The notes under the pieces were generated by a model. It was not told where the DNA came from and ran no database searches. It saw only the letters and a program-made list of their open reading frames with translations. A stretch of DNA of 64,000 nt from Mesorhizobium sp. AR02. GTDB taxonomy: Bacteria; Pseudomonadota; Alphaproteobacteria; Rhizobiales; Rhizobiaceae. Of this stretch, positions 24,983 to 36,302 are shown piece by piece. The DNA lies in assembly GCF_024746835.1 (NCBI RefSeq), contig NZ_CP080531.1, positions 5,662,001 through 5,726,000 on the forward strand, given 5' to 3'. The translations under genes were made by a program, and so were the position numbers. Within the stretch, counting starts at the first letter, position 1, and each line of letters opens with the position of its first letter.

Positions 24983-25664
24983 CCATCGAGGGGGAGGTGA
25001 GGTTGCGCGGCCCGATCACCGCCAGCCAGGCATAGCCGCGATAAAGCGTGCGGAAACGGAAGGTTGCGCCGGTTCGCCGAGATTCCGATTCCAGAACTTC
25101 GCACAGCGATTCACGCGGCGTGACGTGGAATTTTCTGAGCCAGCCGCGCAGTAATGTCCGGAACCAGTTGGGCAAGCCTTCCTGCTGGCCGAAATCGACG
25201 ATGTGCAGGGAACCATTGGGGGCGAGCGCGGCCAACGCCGCCGACACCGTCTTTTCCCAACCGGGGATCATCGACAGCGAATAGGAGACGAAGACGCGGT
25301 CGAAGCGCTCGATGCCGTAAAGGGAGCTCGCGTCGAAATCGGTGGCGTCACCTCGTGCCAGCGTGACGCGGCTGGACAGGCCTTCGCGGTCGATCGCCTT
25401 GCCGGCCGTCTCCAGCATTTCGGCCGAGATATCGAGGCCGAAGAAGCGGGCATCGGAATAGCGGCGGGCGGCCAGAATGATGTTGCGGCCGGTGCCGCAG
25501 CCGAGTTCCAGCACGGTGCCGCCGGCCGGTACCTCCAGCCCATGGATGAGCCGGTCGCGGCCGAGAAGGTAGTATTTGCGGGTCAGGTCATAGATGTGGC
25601 GCTGCCAGCGGTAGACGCCGTCCATCAGTTCGGCATGGCTGGCCGGCAGTTCCGTCGTGCTCAT
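24960..25664 (-). CDS. btaB: Diacylglyceryl homoserine N-methyltransferase (betaine lipid synthesis)
   Basis: A 234-residue class I methyltransferase with motif I VLELGCGTGRNIILAARRY and downstream FGLDISAEMLETA. It overlaps btaA by four bases (ATGA at 25661). BtaB adds three methyl groups to diacylglyceryl-homoserine to make DGTS, a phosphorus-free membrane lipid. The last residues (SPSMAGESQIS) are encoded by the REP element and the IS end; without the IS the tail would read SPSMGEVAPKARVG. The catalytic domain ends before the altered part, so function is probably kept. The frame upstream of 25664 lies inside btaA and is rejected. Confidence 0.88.
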   Translation of the reverse strand: MSTTELPASHAELMDGVYRWQRHIYDLTRKYYLLGRDRLIHGLEVPAGGTVLELGCGTGRNIILAARRYSDARFFGLDISAEMLETAGKAIDREGLSSRVTLARGDATDFDASSLYGIERFDRVFVSYSLSMIPGWEKTVSAALAALAPNGSLHIVDFGQQEGLPNWFRTLLRGWLRKFHVTPRESLCEVLESESRRTGATFRFRTLYRGYAWLAVIGPRNLTSPSMAGESQIS

Positions 25665-26908
25665 GTCGCGCGCTTCACATAGAGGTGGAAGCCGCCATAG
25701 ATGGCGGAGCGGTCGCGGGCCGAGAATTCGCGCGACGCTTCGTCCTGATAGTCCCATTGGTCGAGCAGCGAGGTCGAGACACGGCCCGGCAGCAGGCTGG
25801 GCTCGGCGGCGGTGCGGAAGATGACGCGGGCGCCGGCCGAAGCGGTGCGGCTGATTTCCGACCACAGCGCATTGAGCTGGTCATCGGTCATCCAGTCCTG
25901 GGCATCGAGCAGGATGAAACGGTCGACGGTGCCGGCATCCTTGCCGGCCAGGAATTCGATCAGATTGGCATGGTGGATGGCGACGCGGTCGATATTGCCG
26001 CGGATGGTGTCATAGTTCTGCTTTTCCAGATAGGCGGGCAGGGCGGCTTCGCCCGGCTCGGGGTAGCGGCGAGCAAAAGCCTGCCAGGCGAAATAATTGT
26101 TCTGCAAGGGAAAATCGCAGGCGAGCTTTTCCAGGCGGGCCTTCAGCACGCTGGCCATGGTGCCGTCGCCGGAGGTGATCAGCGAATCATACTGTGCCGG
26201 CGGAATGCCGAGGCCGAACAGGGAGGCCTTGCGCGACGTCGCCCATTTCAGAAGCGGTTTGTCGAAGACCGGCGCCAGTTCCTCGTTGAAGAAGCGGCGC
26301 TGTTCGCCGATATTCCTGGCTTCCATCATGCGGGCCGGGTTGACGCCGAAGAACTTCGCCGTGCGGTGGCCCATGGCGATGAACAGACCGAGCAGGCCGG
26401 TCTGGTAGAAATTGCGGTCGAAAACACCGATGCGCCGGCGGCCGCGCCAGTTGCGGTGCTCCCAGTAATGGCGGCTGACCGGATCGAGATGGGGCGCGAT
26501 GAAACGGTCGTAGGCTTCCGAATTGTGACTGGTGTCGGCGGCGCCGAAGAAGCGGAACAGGTCGCCCTGCGAGGGCAGGCGGCGCACCGCCTCCAGCTTC
26601 ATGCGGTTCAGCGCGATGTGCGCGGCGTTGAGGTCGACGGCGTCGACCCTTGCCGGCGAGCGGGTGAGGTAGGCCAGGATGTTGCAGCCGCCCGAGGCGA
26701 TGGTGACGACGCGGTGGCCTTGGCCAAGCTGCATCGCCTCCATGTCGACATCGGGGTCTTCCCAGATCTGCGGATAGACCAGGCCGGAAAACAGGAAGGC
26801 GAACAGCCGCTCGGAGATGCCGGCTTTCGAAAGCGCGCGGTTCTGGTAGACGGCTTTTCCAACTTCCTTGCCGCGGCGAAAAACCAGATCTGCGGAAACG
26901 TCCGTCAT
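25661..26908 (-). CDS. btaA: S-adenosylmethionine:diacylglycerol 3-amino-3-carboxypropyltransferase
   Basis: A 415-residue member of the BtaA/DUF3419 family. Recognised blocks are LFSGLVYPQIWEDPDVDMEA, the SAM-site-like IASGGCNILAYL with AVDLNAAHIALNR, and a C-terminal ILLDAQDWMTDDQLNALW. It transfers the aminocarboxypropyl group of SAM to diacylglycerol, the first step of DGTS synthesis, used when phosphate is short. Start ATG 26908 is chosen because upstream ATGs overlap or adjoin the Pho box. It forms the btaAB operon with the overlapping methyltransferase gene. Confidence 0.95.
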   Translation of the reverse strand: MTDVSADLVFRRGKEVGKAVYQNRALSKAGISERLFAFLFSGLVYPQIWEDPDVDMEAMQLGQGHRVVTIASGGCNILAYLTRSPARVDAVDLNAAHIALNRMKLEAVRRLPSQGDLFRFFGAADTSHNSEAYDRFIAPHLDPVSRHYWEHRNWRGRRRIGVFDRNFYQTGLLGLFIAMGHRTAKFFGVNPARMMEARNIGEQRRFFNEELAPVFDKPLLKWATSRKASLFGLGIPPAQYDSLITSGDGTMASVLKARLEKLACDFPLQNNYFAWQAFARRYPEPGEAALPAYLEKQNYDTIRGNIDRVAIHHANLIEFLAGKDAGTVDRFILLDAQDWMTDDQLNALWSEISRTASAGARVIFRTAAEPSLLPGRVSTSLLDQWDYQDEASREFSARDRSAIYGGFHLYVKRAT

Positions 26909-26957
26909 GACAAAGTGATTCCCCATTTGCTTTGTCGCAAGCGGGTAGCGCAGGGTC

Positions 26958-26975
26958 ATGACAGCCCGGTGACAG
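26958..26975 (-). promoter_or_regulatory. PHO box (PhoB binding site) upstream of btaA
   Basis: On the minus strand the sequence is CTGTCACCGGGCTGTCAT: two 7-bp direct repeats, CTGTCAC and CTGTCAT, separated by four bases, the canonical 18-bp PhoB layout. It ends 50 bp before the btaA start. In Sinorhizobium meliloti btaAB is known to be PhoB-controlled, so induction by phosphate starvation is expected here too. Confidence 0.9.
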
Positions 26976-26991
26976 CCTGTTGACGCGTTCT

Positions 26992-30624
<3,633 letters not shown>

Positions 30625-30754
30625 ACGGCATGCTCCGGCATTCTTATCGAGCAATCTGTTAGTTCGCAATGGCTTGGCCTGCAACGACCATGCGCATGAT
30701 GTTACATGCGGATACGCAACGTTACGAAACCGATAGCCATCCAATGCATTTTCT

Positions 30755-30791
30755 CTTCAACCGCTCACGTCAACGTGAGCGTGTGTTGAAG
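30755..30791 (+). promoter_or_regulatory. 5'-leader hairpin touching the ribosome binding site
   Basis: CTTCAAC-CGCTCACGT pairs with ACGTGAGCG-(TGT)-GTTGAAG around a two-base loop. The 3' arm ends at the first base of GGAGAG (30791-30796), the Shine-Dalgarno of the lipoprotein gene, so folding could limit ribosome access. Confidence 0.5.
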
Positions 30792-30801
30792 GAGAGATAC
30801 T

Positions 30802-31008
30802 ATGAAGAAGCTCATTCTTGCTTCCGTTTCCGCCCTGGCCTTGCTTGGCGTGGCCGCCTGCAGCAACAGCGGCACGGACAAAACCACCACCGAGAGTACC
30901 AATCCGCCAGCCGCCGAACAGCCGATGAAGCCTGCGGCCCCGGCGGATAAATCGACCAAGCCTGCCGAGCCGGCTCCGGCAACGCCCGCTCCTGCGCCCG
31001 CGCAGTAG
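30802..31008 (+). CDS. Small Pro/Ala-rich lipoprotein
   Basis: A 68-residue protein with a lipoprotein signal (MKKLILASVSALALLGVAAC; lipobox VAAC). The mature part has about 48 residues of low complexity: a Thr/Ser-rich stretch, then Pro-Ala-Lys repeats ending in PATPAPAPAQ. No domain. It probably sits in the outer or inner membrane leaflet as a small wall-spanning or stress-related lipoprotein, but this is inference. RBS GGAGAG lies at five bases and is preceded by a strong hairpin. Confidence 0.8.
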   Translation: MKKLILASVSALALLGVAACSNSGTDKTTTESTNPPAAEQPMKPAAPADKSTKPAEPAPATPAPAPAQ

Positions 31009-31035
31009 TCTGTAAGCAGTAAGCGTGTCTTGTTT

Positions 31036-31064
31036 GGAAAGGCCGGCGTGAAGCCTGCCTTTCC
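31036..31064 (+). terminator. Stem-loop after the small lipoprotein gene
   Basis: GGAAAGGCCGGC pairs with GCCTGCCTTTCC (one mismatch) around a GTGAA loop, 28 bases past the stop. It lacks a T tract, so termination efficiency is uncertain. Confidence 0.55.
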
Positions 31065-31169
31065 GCATATCAGCGACAGCAGGCCTGACAAGGCGGCTTG
31101 TCGTCACATCCCAAACACGGGCCGTTATTGGCTTGATAGCGGGGACCGGTTGGCTCTATGAAGCGGGCC

Positions 31170-31889
31170 ATGTCGATTTGGGACCGCCTCGGCGAGTTTA
31201 TCACACGGGTATCATCTTCAGCGACGTCGGGCGTTGCCGACGTTGTCGAGGCCGTGCGCACAGTGTTCTCCGGCGATGCGGACCTGCGCCGCCGCGTCGC
31301 CTTTTCGGTGGCGATGATCGCGCTCTCGGCCAAGATGGCCAAGGCCGACGGTATCGTCACCCAGGATGAGGTGCGCGCCTTCCAGGAAATATTCGAAGTG
31401 CCGCCGAAAGAGACGCGCAACGTGGCGCGGCTGTTCGATCTCGCCCAGCGCGATGTGGCCGGGTTCGAGACCTATGCCGAGCGCATGGCGCAGCTGTGCG
31501 GCTCCGGCCATTCGAACTGCGTGATGCTGGAAGACATACTCGATGGCTTGTTCCACATCGCCAAGGCCGATGGGCTGGTGCATGAACGCGAAGGCATCTT
31601 CCTGCACCGTATCGCCGAGATCTTCCGCATCGACGAGGCGCATTACGAATCGATCCTGGCCCGGCACGTCAATCTGGGCGCCGGCGACCCCTATGTCGTG
31701 CTCGGCATCGAGCGCGGCAAGCCGTTCGACGAGGTCAAGAAGCGGTATCGCAAACTGGTGTCCGACAACCATCCGGACCGGCTGATCGCGCGCGGCCTGC
31801 CGCAGGAATTCATCAAGATCGCGACGACCAGGGTCGCGGCGATCAACGCCGCCTATGAGATGATCGAGCGGGGCCTGCGGCACGTATGA
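31170..31889 (+). CDS. TerB-DnaJ domain protein (DjlA-like)
   Basis: A 239-residue protein from ATG 31170. Residues about 35-155 form a TerB-like helical domain (AFSVAMIALSAKMAKADGIV; a second ADGLVHEREGIFLHRIAEIF repeat). The C-terminal ~65 residues are a J domain, PYVVLGIERGKPFDEVKKRY with the HPD motif in SDNHPDRLIARG. Unlike E. coli DjlA no N-terminal membrane helix is evident. J domains stimulate the DnaK ATPase, so this is likely a specialised co-chaperone. It overlaps the amidase gene by four bases (ATGA), pointing to a cell-envelope link. Confidence 0.9.
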   Translation: MSIWDRLGEFITRVSSSATSGVADVVEAVRTVFSGDADLRRRVAFSVAMIALSAKMAKADGIVTQDEVRAFQEIFEVPPKETRNVARLFDLAQRDVAGFETYAERMAQLCGSGHSNCVMLEDILDGLFHIAKADGLVHEREGIFLHRIAEIFRIDEAHYESILARHVNLGAGDPYVVLGIERGKPFDEVKKRYRKLVSDNHPDRLIARGLPQEFIKIATTRVAAINAAYEMIERGLRHV

Positions 31890-32641
31890 GCGGCTTCCTG
31901 CCCGACGAGCCGAGCGCCGAGGTCAGGGTATCGCCGAATTTCGGGCCAAGGCGTGACACGCTGAAGCCCGACATGATCGTGCTGCACTATACCGGCATGT
32001 TGACGGGGGCAGGCGCGGAGGCATGGCTCTGCGATCCGGCGAGCGAAGTCTCGTCGCACTACCTCGTCCATGAGAATGGCCAAATCGTGCAAATGGTCAG
32101 GGAAAGCGACCGCGCATGGCACGCCGGCAAGAGTTCCTGGTTCGGGCGCACCGACATCAATTCCTGCTCGGTCGGCATCGAGATCGTCAATCCGGGACAT
32201 TCGCTGGGCTACCCGGGGTTCCCCCGTCGCCAGATCGATGCGGTGATCGGCCTGTGCAAGGGGATTGCCGCGCGGCATGCGGTCCCCGCCAGGCGCGTGC
32301 TGGCGCATTCCGATGTGGCGCCTGGTCGCAAGATCGATCCGGGCGAGAAGTTCCCGTGGGCATCGCTGTTCGAGGCCGGCGTCGGCCATCTCGTGCCGGC
32401 CGCTCCCATCAGGCGCGGAGCCGCGCTGAAGCCGGGTGACAGCGGTGCCGATGTCGAGGCGTTGCAGTCGATGCTGGCGCTCTATGGCTATGGTGTCGAG
32501 ATATCAGGCATTTTCGACCGGCAGACTGAGATCGTCGTCGAGGCCTTCCAACGGCATTTCCGGCCCCGCCTTGTCGACGGGCTGGCCGACGGCTCGACGA
32601 TGCGCACGCTGCAGAAATTGCTTGCTTCCATGGGCCGCTGA
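31886..32641 (+). CDS. N-acetylmuramoyl-L-alanine amidase (AmpD/Amidase_2) with peptidoglycan-binding domain
   Basis: A 251-residue protein. The amidase_2 domain has zinc-ligand segments MIVLHYTGM and RVLAHSDVAPGRKIDPG (second His and Asp) and the catalytic Glu in SVGIEIVNPGH. A C-terminal peptidoglycan-binding domain follows (about residues 185-250, LKPGDSGADVEALQSMLALY). It has no signal peptide, as in cytosolic AmpD, so the likely job is removing peptides from anhydro-muropeptides during wall recycling; the binding domain leaves a periplasmic role possible. It is translationally coupled to the J-domain gene. Confidence 0.92.
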   Translation: MSGFLPDEPSAEVRVSPNFGPRRDTLKPDMIVLHYTGMLTGAGAEAWLCDPASEVSSHYLVHENGQIVQMVRESDRAWHAGKSSWFGRTDINSCSVGIEIVNPGHSLGYPGFPRRQIDAVIGLCKGIAARHAVPARRVLAHSDVAPGRKIDPGEKFPWASLFEAGVGHLVPAAPIRRGAALKPGDSGADVEALQSMLALYGYGVEISGIFDRQTEIVVEAFQRHFRPRLVDGLADGSTMRTLQKLLASMGR

Positions 32642-32695
32642 CCCAGGGTCAAGGCGCTGCTCAAGTAATCTTTCTCCTCTGTCAGGTTACAAACT

Positions 32696-32710
32696 GTCAC
32701 TCAAAGTGAC
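32696..32710. promoter_or_regulatory. 15-bp inverted repeat upstream of the lytic transglycosylase gene
   Basis: GTCACTCAAAGTGAC is a perfect 6-bp inverted repeat with a 3-base centre, in the 212-bp gap between the amidase and transglycosylase genes. It could be an operator or a short terminator for the amidase operon. Nothing else clear was seen in the gap. Confidence 0.35.
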
Positions 32711-32853
32711 TTGCCCCGCCTTCATTGGCGCCAATTCGGGCTTCAAAGGGCAATTCGTACAGTTTGTCGGACGTCTAGCCCCCCGGATGTTCCGATATTA
32801 ATCGAGCAGCGCCGCGCGAAAATCTTCGCGTGGTCCAGACAGAACAGGATCAC

Positions 32854-33555
32854 ATGCAGAAATTGACCGTTGTAACGGCAGCTCTTGCTGCCGGCGTAAT
32901 GACTTTTGCCTTCAACGCGGCCGACGCCGCGCCGTCAAGCCCACGGGCCGATCAGGGGCTCGTCGCAGTGACCGCCAAGGGCAAGGCCATTTCGGCCAAA
33001 AGCAGCAGGAGTGTGAAGGCAACGGCGAAGCAGGTTTCCGCGAAGGTGGAAAAGGCCAGCTGGACCAAGGCGAAGAAATCCACCGCCAAGACGAAGCGTG
33101 GCCGCAAAACCATCGACATGACGACAACGGCATCGATCGGCCTCAGGAATGTCGCGGCGTCGACGGCAGCGGTGGCCAGCAGCGGCCAGTATTCCGCGAT
33201 CGTCGCCCGCTATGCGGCAAGCTATGGCGTTCCGGTGTCGCTGGCCCATGCCGTCATCACGATCGAGAGCAATTACCGGCCGAACATGGTCGGCAGCGCC
33301 GGCGAGATCGGCCTGATGCAGATCAAGCCGGCGACGGCGCGGATGATGGGGTACAACGGCTCGGCCAAGGGGCTGTTCGATCCCGACACCAACATCAAAT
33401 ACGGCATGAAGTATCTCGCTTTGGCGCAAAACCTTGGCGGTGGCACCACCTGTGGCACGATCCTGAAATACAATGCCGGCCATGCCGCGACGCGGATGAA
33501 CCCGATCTCGGCTGCCTATTGCAGCAAGGTCAAGGTGCAGATGGCGGCGCTTTGA
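32854..33555 (+). CDS. Lytic transglycosylase (SLT domain)
   Basis: From ATG 32854 (AGGATCAC upstream) the product is 233 residues: a signal peptide (MQKLTVVTAALAAGVMTFAF, cleavage near ADA), a basic Lys/Ser/Ala-rich linker (about residues 30-95), then an SLT domain with the catalytic Glu in HAVITIESNYRPNMVGS, the GEIGLMQIKPATARMMGY block and a C-terminal LKYNAGHAATRMNP. It cleaves glycan strands in the periplasm. GTG 32830 is a possible earlier start but would place a charged extension before the signal. Confidence 0.92.
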   Translation: MQKLTVVTAALAAGVMTFAFNAADAAPSSPRADQGLVAVTAKGKAISAKSSRSVKATAKQVSAKVEKASWTKAKKSTAKTKRGRKTIDMTTTASIGLRNVAASTAAVASSGQYSAIVARYAASYGVPVSLAHAVITIESNYRPNMVGSAGEIGLMQIKPATARMMGYNGSAKGLFDPDTNIKYGMKYLALAQNLGGGTTCGTILKYNAGHAATRMNPISAAYCSKVKVQMAAL

Positions 33556-33569
33556 TTGCAAGTTGCGAG

Positions 33570-33593
33570 AGCCGGCGGACAAGCCGGCTTTTT
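33570..33593 (+). terminator. Intrinsic terminator of the lytic transglycosylase gene
   Basis: AGCCGGC / GCCGGCT stem of seven base pairs with a 6-base loop, followed directly by TTTTT. It lies 15 bases after the stop codon and separates the gene from rnpB. Confidence 0.85.
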
Positions 33594-33630
33594 CATTTGC
33601 GTTTTCCCGGCTGAACCCCTTTATACGCCT

Positions 33631-34030
33631 TGCCAGCTGGCTGGGCGGCCGCACTCGCAAACGCCGAAAGGCCGCGAGTGAGGAAAGTCCGGGCTCCATG
33701 GAGACACGGTGCCGGTTAATGGCCGGCGGGGGCGACCCCAGGGAAAGTGCCACAGAAAGCAAACCGCCACGACTTTGTCGGGGTAAGGGTGAAAGGGTGG
33801 GGTAAGAGCCCACCGCGCGACTGGCAACAGGAGCGGCACGGTAAACCCCACCGGGAGCAAAACCGAATAGGGGCGGTGCGAGGGGAAACCCTCGAGGGCT
33901 GTTTCCGGCTCACCGTCCGGGTAGGTTGCGTGAGGCGCATGGCAACATGCGCCCAAGATGAATGGCCGCCACGTTCTCGTCCCGCAAGGGGCGAGGGCCA
34001 TACAGAACCCGGCTTACAGGCCAGCTGGCA
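33631..34030 (+). ncRNA. rnpB: RNase P RNA (class A)
   Basis: The ends pair as helix P1: TGCCAGCTGG (33631-33640) with CCAGCTGGCA (34021-34030). The universal 5' core GAGGAAAGTCCGGGCTCC (near 33679) and the 3' core ACAGAACCCGGCTTACAG (near 34003) are both present and form P4. Internal markers AGTGCCACAGAAA and GGTAAGGGTGAAAGGGTG also match alphaproteobacterial RNase P RNAs. The product is the catalytic RNA that trims tRNA 5' ends. No reading frame here looks genuine. A TATACG box near 33622 could be its -10. Confidence 0.95.
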
Positions 34031-34196
34031 GTTTCTCCCTGAAGAAATCCTTTGAGATCAACAGGTTGCGCCCTCGGGCGCGCCTGTCGATTCAAGCTTC
34101 TTCGGCTATTCGCAAGCAAGTCGGTAATCGGCCAACGCTTGAACCTGGTGCGATTAAATCGTACCATTGCTCTGCGAATGGCATCGGGAGCCTATC

Positions 34197-34481
34197 ATGG
34201 GACAGGTCGACAAACGCAGCATCACGCTGTCGCCGGAATTGGCGCAAGCGGTGGACGATGTGGTCGCGGCAGGGGAGTACGCCTCGGCGAGCGAGGTGAT
34301 CCGCGATGCGCTGCGGCAATGGAAGGATCGCCGCGATCTCTTCGGTCATACCATCGAGGAGTTGCGTAGGCTGGTGCAGGAAGGCATCGACAGTGGGCCG
34401 GCGCTGGAGGGACCGCCTATCCTCGAACGAGCGCGCGCCAAATATCTCAAGATGGCTGAGGCAAAAGGCCTTGAGGAGTGA
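34197..34481 (+). CDS. ParD-like antitoxin (ribbon-helix-helix)
   Basis: A 94-residue protein from ATG 34197 (RBS GGGAG). The N-terminal half matches the ParD/CopG ribbon-helix-helix: KRSITLSPELAQAVDDVV and EYASASEVIRDALRQWKDRR. The C-terminal tail would bind the toxin. Its stop overlaps the toxin start (GTGA). Antitoxins of this class repress their own promoter as dimers; the odd palindrome GATTAAATC at 34151-34159 upstream is a possible site. Confidence 0.88.
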   Translation: MGQVDKRSITLSPELAQAVDDVVAAGEYASASEVIRDALRQWKDRRDLFGHTIEELRRLVQEGIDSGPALEGPPILERARAKYLKMAEAKGLEE

Positions 34482-34771
34482 AATACCGGCTGCTTCCCCA
34501 AGCGGCGGTCGATCTCGAGGGGATCGGTGACTACATCGCCAGCCATAATCCCAATGCTGCGGTCCGTTTCGTGGACGCCTTGGAACGACGATGGAACTTA
34601 CTCACCCTCCATCCCTTCTCAGGCGCGCCACGCGACGATATCGCGCCCGGCATCCGTCATCTGGTCGTCGGCGACTATCTCACCCTGTATCGCGTCGCTG
34701 GCGACGCGATCGAAATTCTTCGCGTGCTGCACGGGCATCGCAACATCGAAGCGGAGGATGTCGGCTCGTGA
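34478..34771 (+). CDS. ParE-like toxin
   Basis: A 97-residue RelE/ParE-superfamily toxin: YRLLPQAAVDLEGIGDYIAS at the N-terminus, LTLHPFSGAPRDDIAPGIRHLVVGDY in the middle, and the terminal VLHGHRNIEAED. The RHLVVGDYLTLYRV strand and the HGHR end are typical ParE, which poisons gyrase; an mRNA-interferase role is less likely. The start is GTG 34478, overlapping the antitoxin stop by four bases. The module looks intact, unlike the one at 4835-5312. Confidence 0.88.
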   Translation: MKYRLLPQAAVDLEGIGDYIASHNPNAAVRFVDALERRWNLLTLHPFSGAPRDDIAPGIRHLVVGDYLTLYRVAGDAIEILRVLHGHRNIEAEDVGS

Positions 34772-34780
34772 CCGGTTCGG

Positions 34781-35896
34781 TCAGCTGTTGATCCTGTCCA
34801 GCGAGGTCTCGATCGCCTTCCAGAGTTCTTCCACCGGTTCACAACCAACCGAGAGGCGCACGAAGCCTGGCGGCACCGCATCGCCTCGCTTCGAACGTCG
34901 CTCGGCCGAAGTGTGGACGCCGCCGAAGGAGGTCGCGGCCTCTATCAGTTGGCAATTGTTGATGAAATCCTCGGCCTTGTCCTCCGAGGCGAGTTCGAAG
35001 GAGATGAGGAAGCCGAAGCGCTCCATCTGGGCGCGGGCAAGGTTGTGCGATGGGTCGCCATTGAGACCGGGAAAACGCAGGCCACGCACCGCGCGATGTT
35101 CCTTCAGCCGTTGCGCGATCGTTTCGGCAGATGAGCACATGCGGTCGAAGCGCACCTCCAGTGTTTCGAGGCCGCGATGCACCAGCCAGGCCTCGAACGG
35201 CCCGGGAATGCCACCGACCATTGCGCGCCAGTCAGTCACCTCAGTGATAATGTCGGTGTTGCGGCTGGCGACGTGACCGAACAGCACGTCCGAATGGCCG
35301 TTGACCGCCTTGGTGTCGGCGGAGACGACGATATCGGCGCCGAAGTCGAGCGGACGCTGGCCGAATGGTGTCATCGTCGTATTGTCGACGACAAGGATCC
35401 CGCCCTGTTCGTGGACAGCCTTGGCGATCGCGGAGATATCGCAGATGTCCAGCCGCGGATTGGACGGGGTTTCCACGAAGACCAACGAATAGCCTTCGAA
35501 GCCGCCGTCAAGGAAGGTCGGCGTCGGCCTGGTGTCGCAGGTGATGCCGAATGGCTTCAGGAAGCGTTCGGCCATCGCACGCGTGGCATGATAACCGTCC
35601 GCAGGCAGGAGCACGCGATCGCCCGATTTCAGGAGCGCGAAAAACACCGCGGAAATTGCACCCATTCCAGAGGGAAAGCTCACGCATTGCGCATCTTCCA
35701 AATGGCCGAGCACATGTTCCACGGCGCGCCAGGTCGGATTGTCGTAGCGGCCATATTGATCGATCCCGGTCTCGACGCCCGGCGTGTGAAAGATCGACGC
35801 CATGGTCAGCGGCAAGGGGATCGGGTCGCCATTGGCGAAATCGCGGCTGCGCAAATGGGAAAGTTCGGCGGCGCGTGACTTTGCCGTCTCGGACAT
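34781..35896 (-). CDS. Cystathionine beta-lyase type Cys/Met metabolism PLP enzyme
   Basis: A 371-residue fold-type I PLP enzyme of the Cys/Met metabolism family. Visible are the YDNPTWRAVEHVL block, FPSGMGAISAVFFALL, the ETPSNPRLDICDI motif, VDNTTMTPFGQRPLDFGADI and the PLP lysine in SADTKAVNGHSDVLFG. The C-terminus FVRLSVGCEPVEELW is typical. The likely reaction is cystathionine to homocysteine (MetC), though gamma-synthase or methionine gamma-lyase relatives share these motifs. Start ATG 35896; the long upstream frame to 36325 lacks homology. Confidence 0.88.
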   Translation of the reverse strand: MSETAKSRAAELSHLRSRDFANGDPIPLPLTMASIFHTPGVETGIDQYGRYDNPTWRAVEHVLGHLEDAQCVSFPSGMGAISAVFFALLKSGDRVLLPADGYHATRAMAERFLKPFGITCDTRPTPTFLDGGFEGYSLVFVETPSNPRLDICDISAIAKAVHEQGGILVVDNTTMTPFGQRPLDFGADIVVSADTKAVNGHSDVLFGHVASRNTDIITEVTDWRAMVGGIPGPFEAWLVHRGLETLEVRFDRMCSSAETIAQRLKEHRAVRGLRFPGLNGDPSHNLARAQMERFGFLISFELASEDKAEDFINNCQLIEAATSFGGVHTSAERRSKRGDAVPPGFVRLSVGCEPVEELWKAIETSLDRINS

Positions 35897-36302
35897 GAGC
35901 TCGATCCTTGTTTTTGGGCGGAAGACGTCGCTCGACGCTATGCGCGCGGGTGATCGGCGGCAAGCCAGGTCTTTTGGGCCAGGGGGCTCTAAACGGTTCG
36001 TTAGGCTTAATGGATCATAAAGACGAGACGTGCCGTAACGGCTGCTCGGATTGGTCGCGATGCGCGTGTTTGTGAAGCCCATTCCCGTTGACGCCCATAG
36101 TACCCCATGATATCCCATCAAGACATCAAAGCCTTCGTTCCGCGTCAGGGTAGAGCGTACGCCAATCGGGCAGCCGCGGCGGCTGCGCGTTTGCCGGTTT
36201 TTGCCCGTGTGGGCGAGGCTGATACGGGGCAGGGAACGCGCTGCGGCGGCGCGTGCGATACAATGAAAAGGGGTGCGGCGGCGCAAGCGGCTGTAACACG
36301 TG
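35897..36302. other. Intergenic region before the dcw cluster
   Basis: About 400 bp divergent between the PLP enzyme and mraZ, with no credible gene. It holds an 11-bp palindrome GCCGTAACGGC (36032-36042) and TTAA-N7-TAAA (36007-36021), one base off the CtrA consensus TTAA-N7-TTAA. It must carry the mraZ promoter; no convincing TGGG-type MraZ repeats were seen. Confidence 0.4.

Larger units (their letters stand above)
23693..24998. repeat. REP-like palindromic element, split by an insertion sequence
   Basis: The element has several hairpins: ACCCTCCCC / GGGGAGGGT (23693-23715), a middle GGGGTGGG / CACCCCACCC pairing, GCGCC-TTC-GGCGC, and ACCTCCCCC / GGGGGAGGT. The last is interrupted: its left arm and loop are at 23775-23791, its right arm at 24990-24998. 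Removing the IS and one target copy restores a perfect stem-loop. The element lies between two convergent genes (serine hydrolase and btaB). Confidence 0.75.

Noticed and set aside
24895..25104. Extended N-terminus of the transposase
   Set aside because: It passes the IS end at 24982 into btaB sequence; GTG 24894 has a perfect RBS.
33631..34030. Short coding frames over the RNase P RNA
   Set aside because: The region is fully explained by rnpB, with both conserved cores and the P1 pairing.
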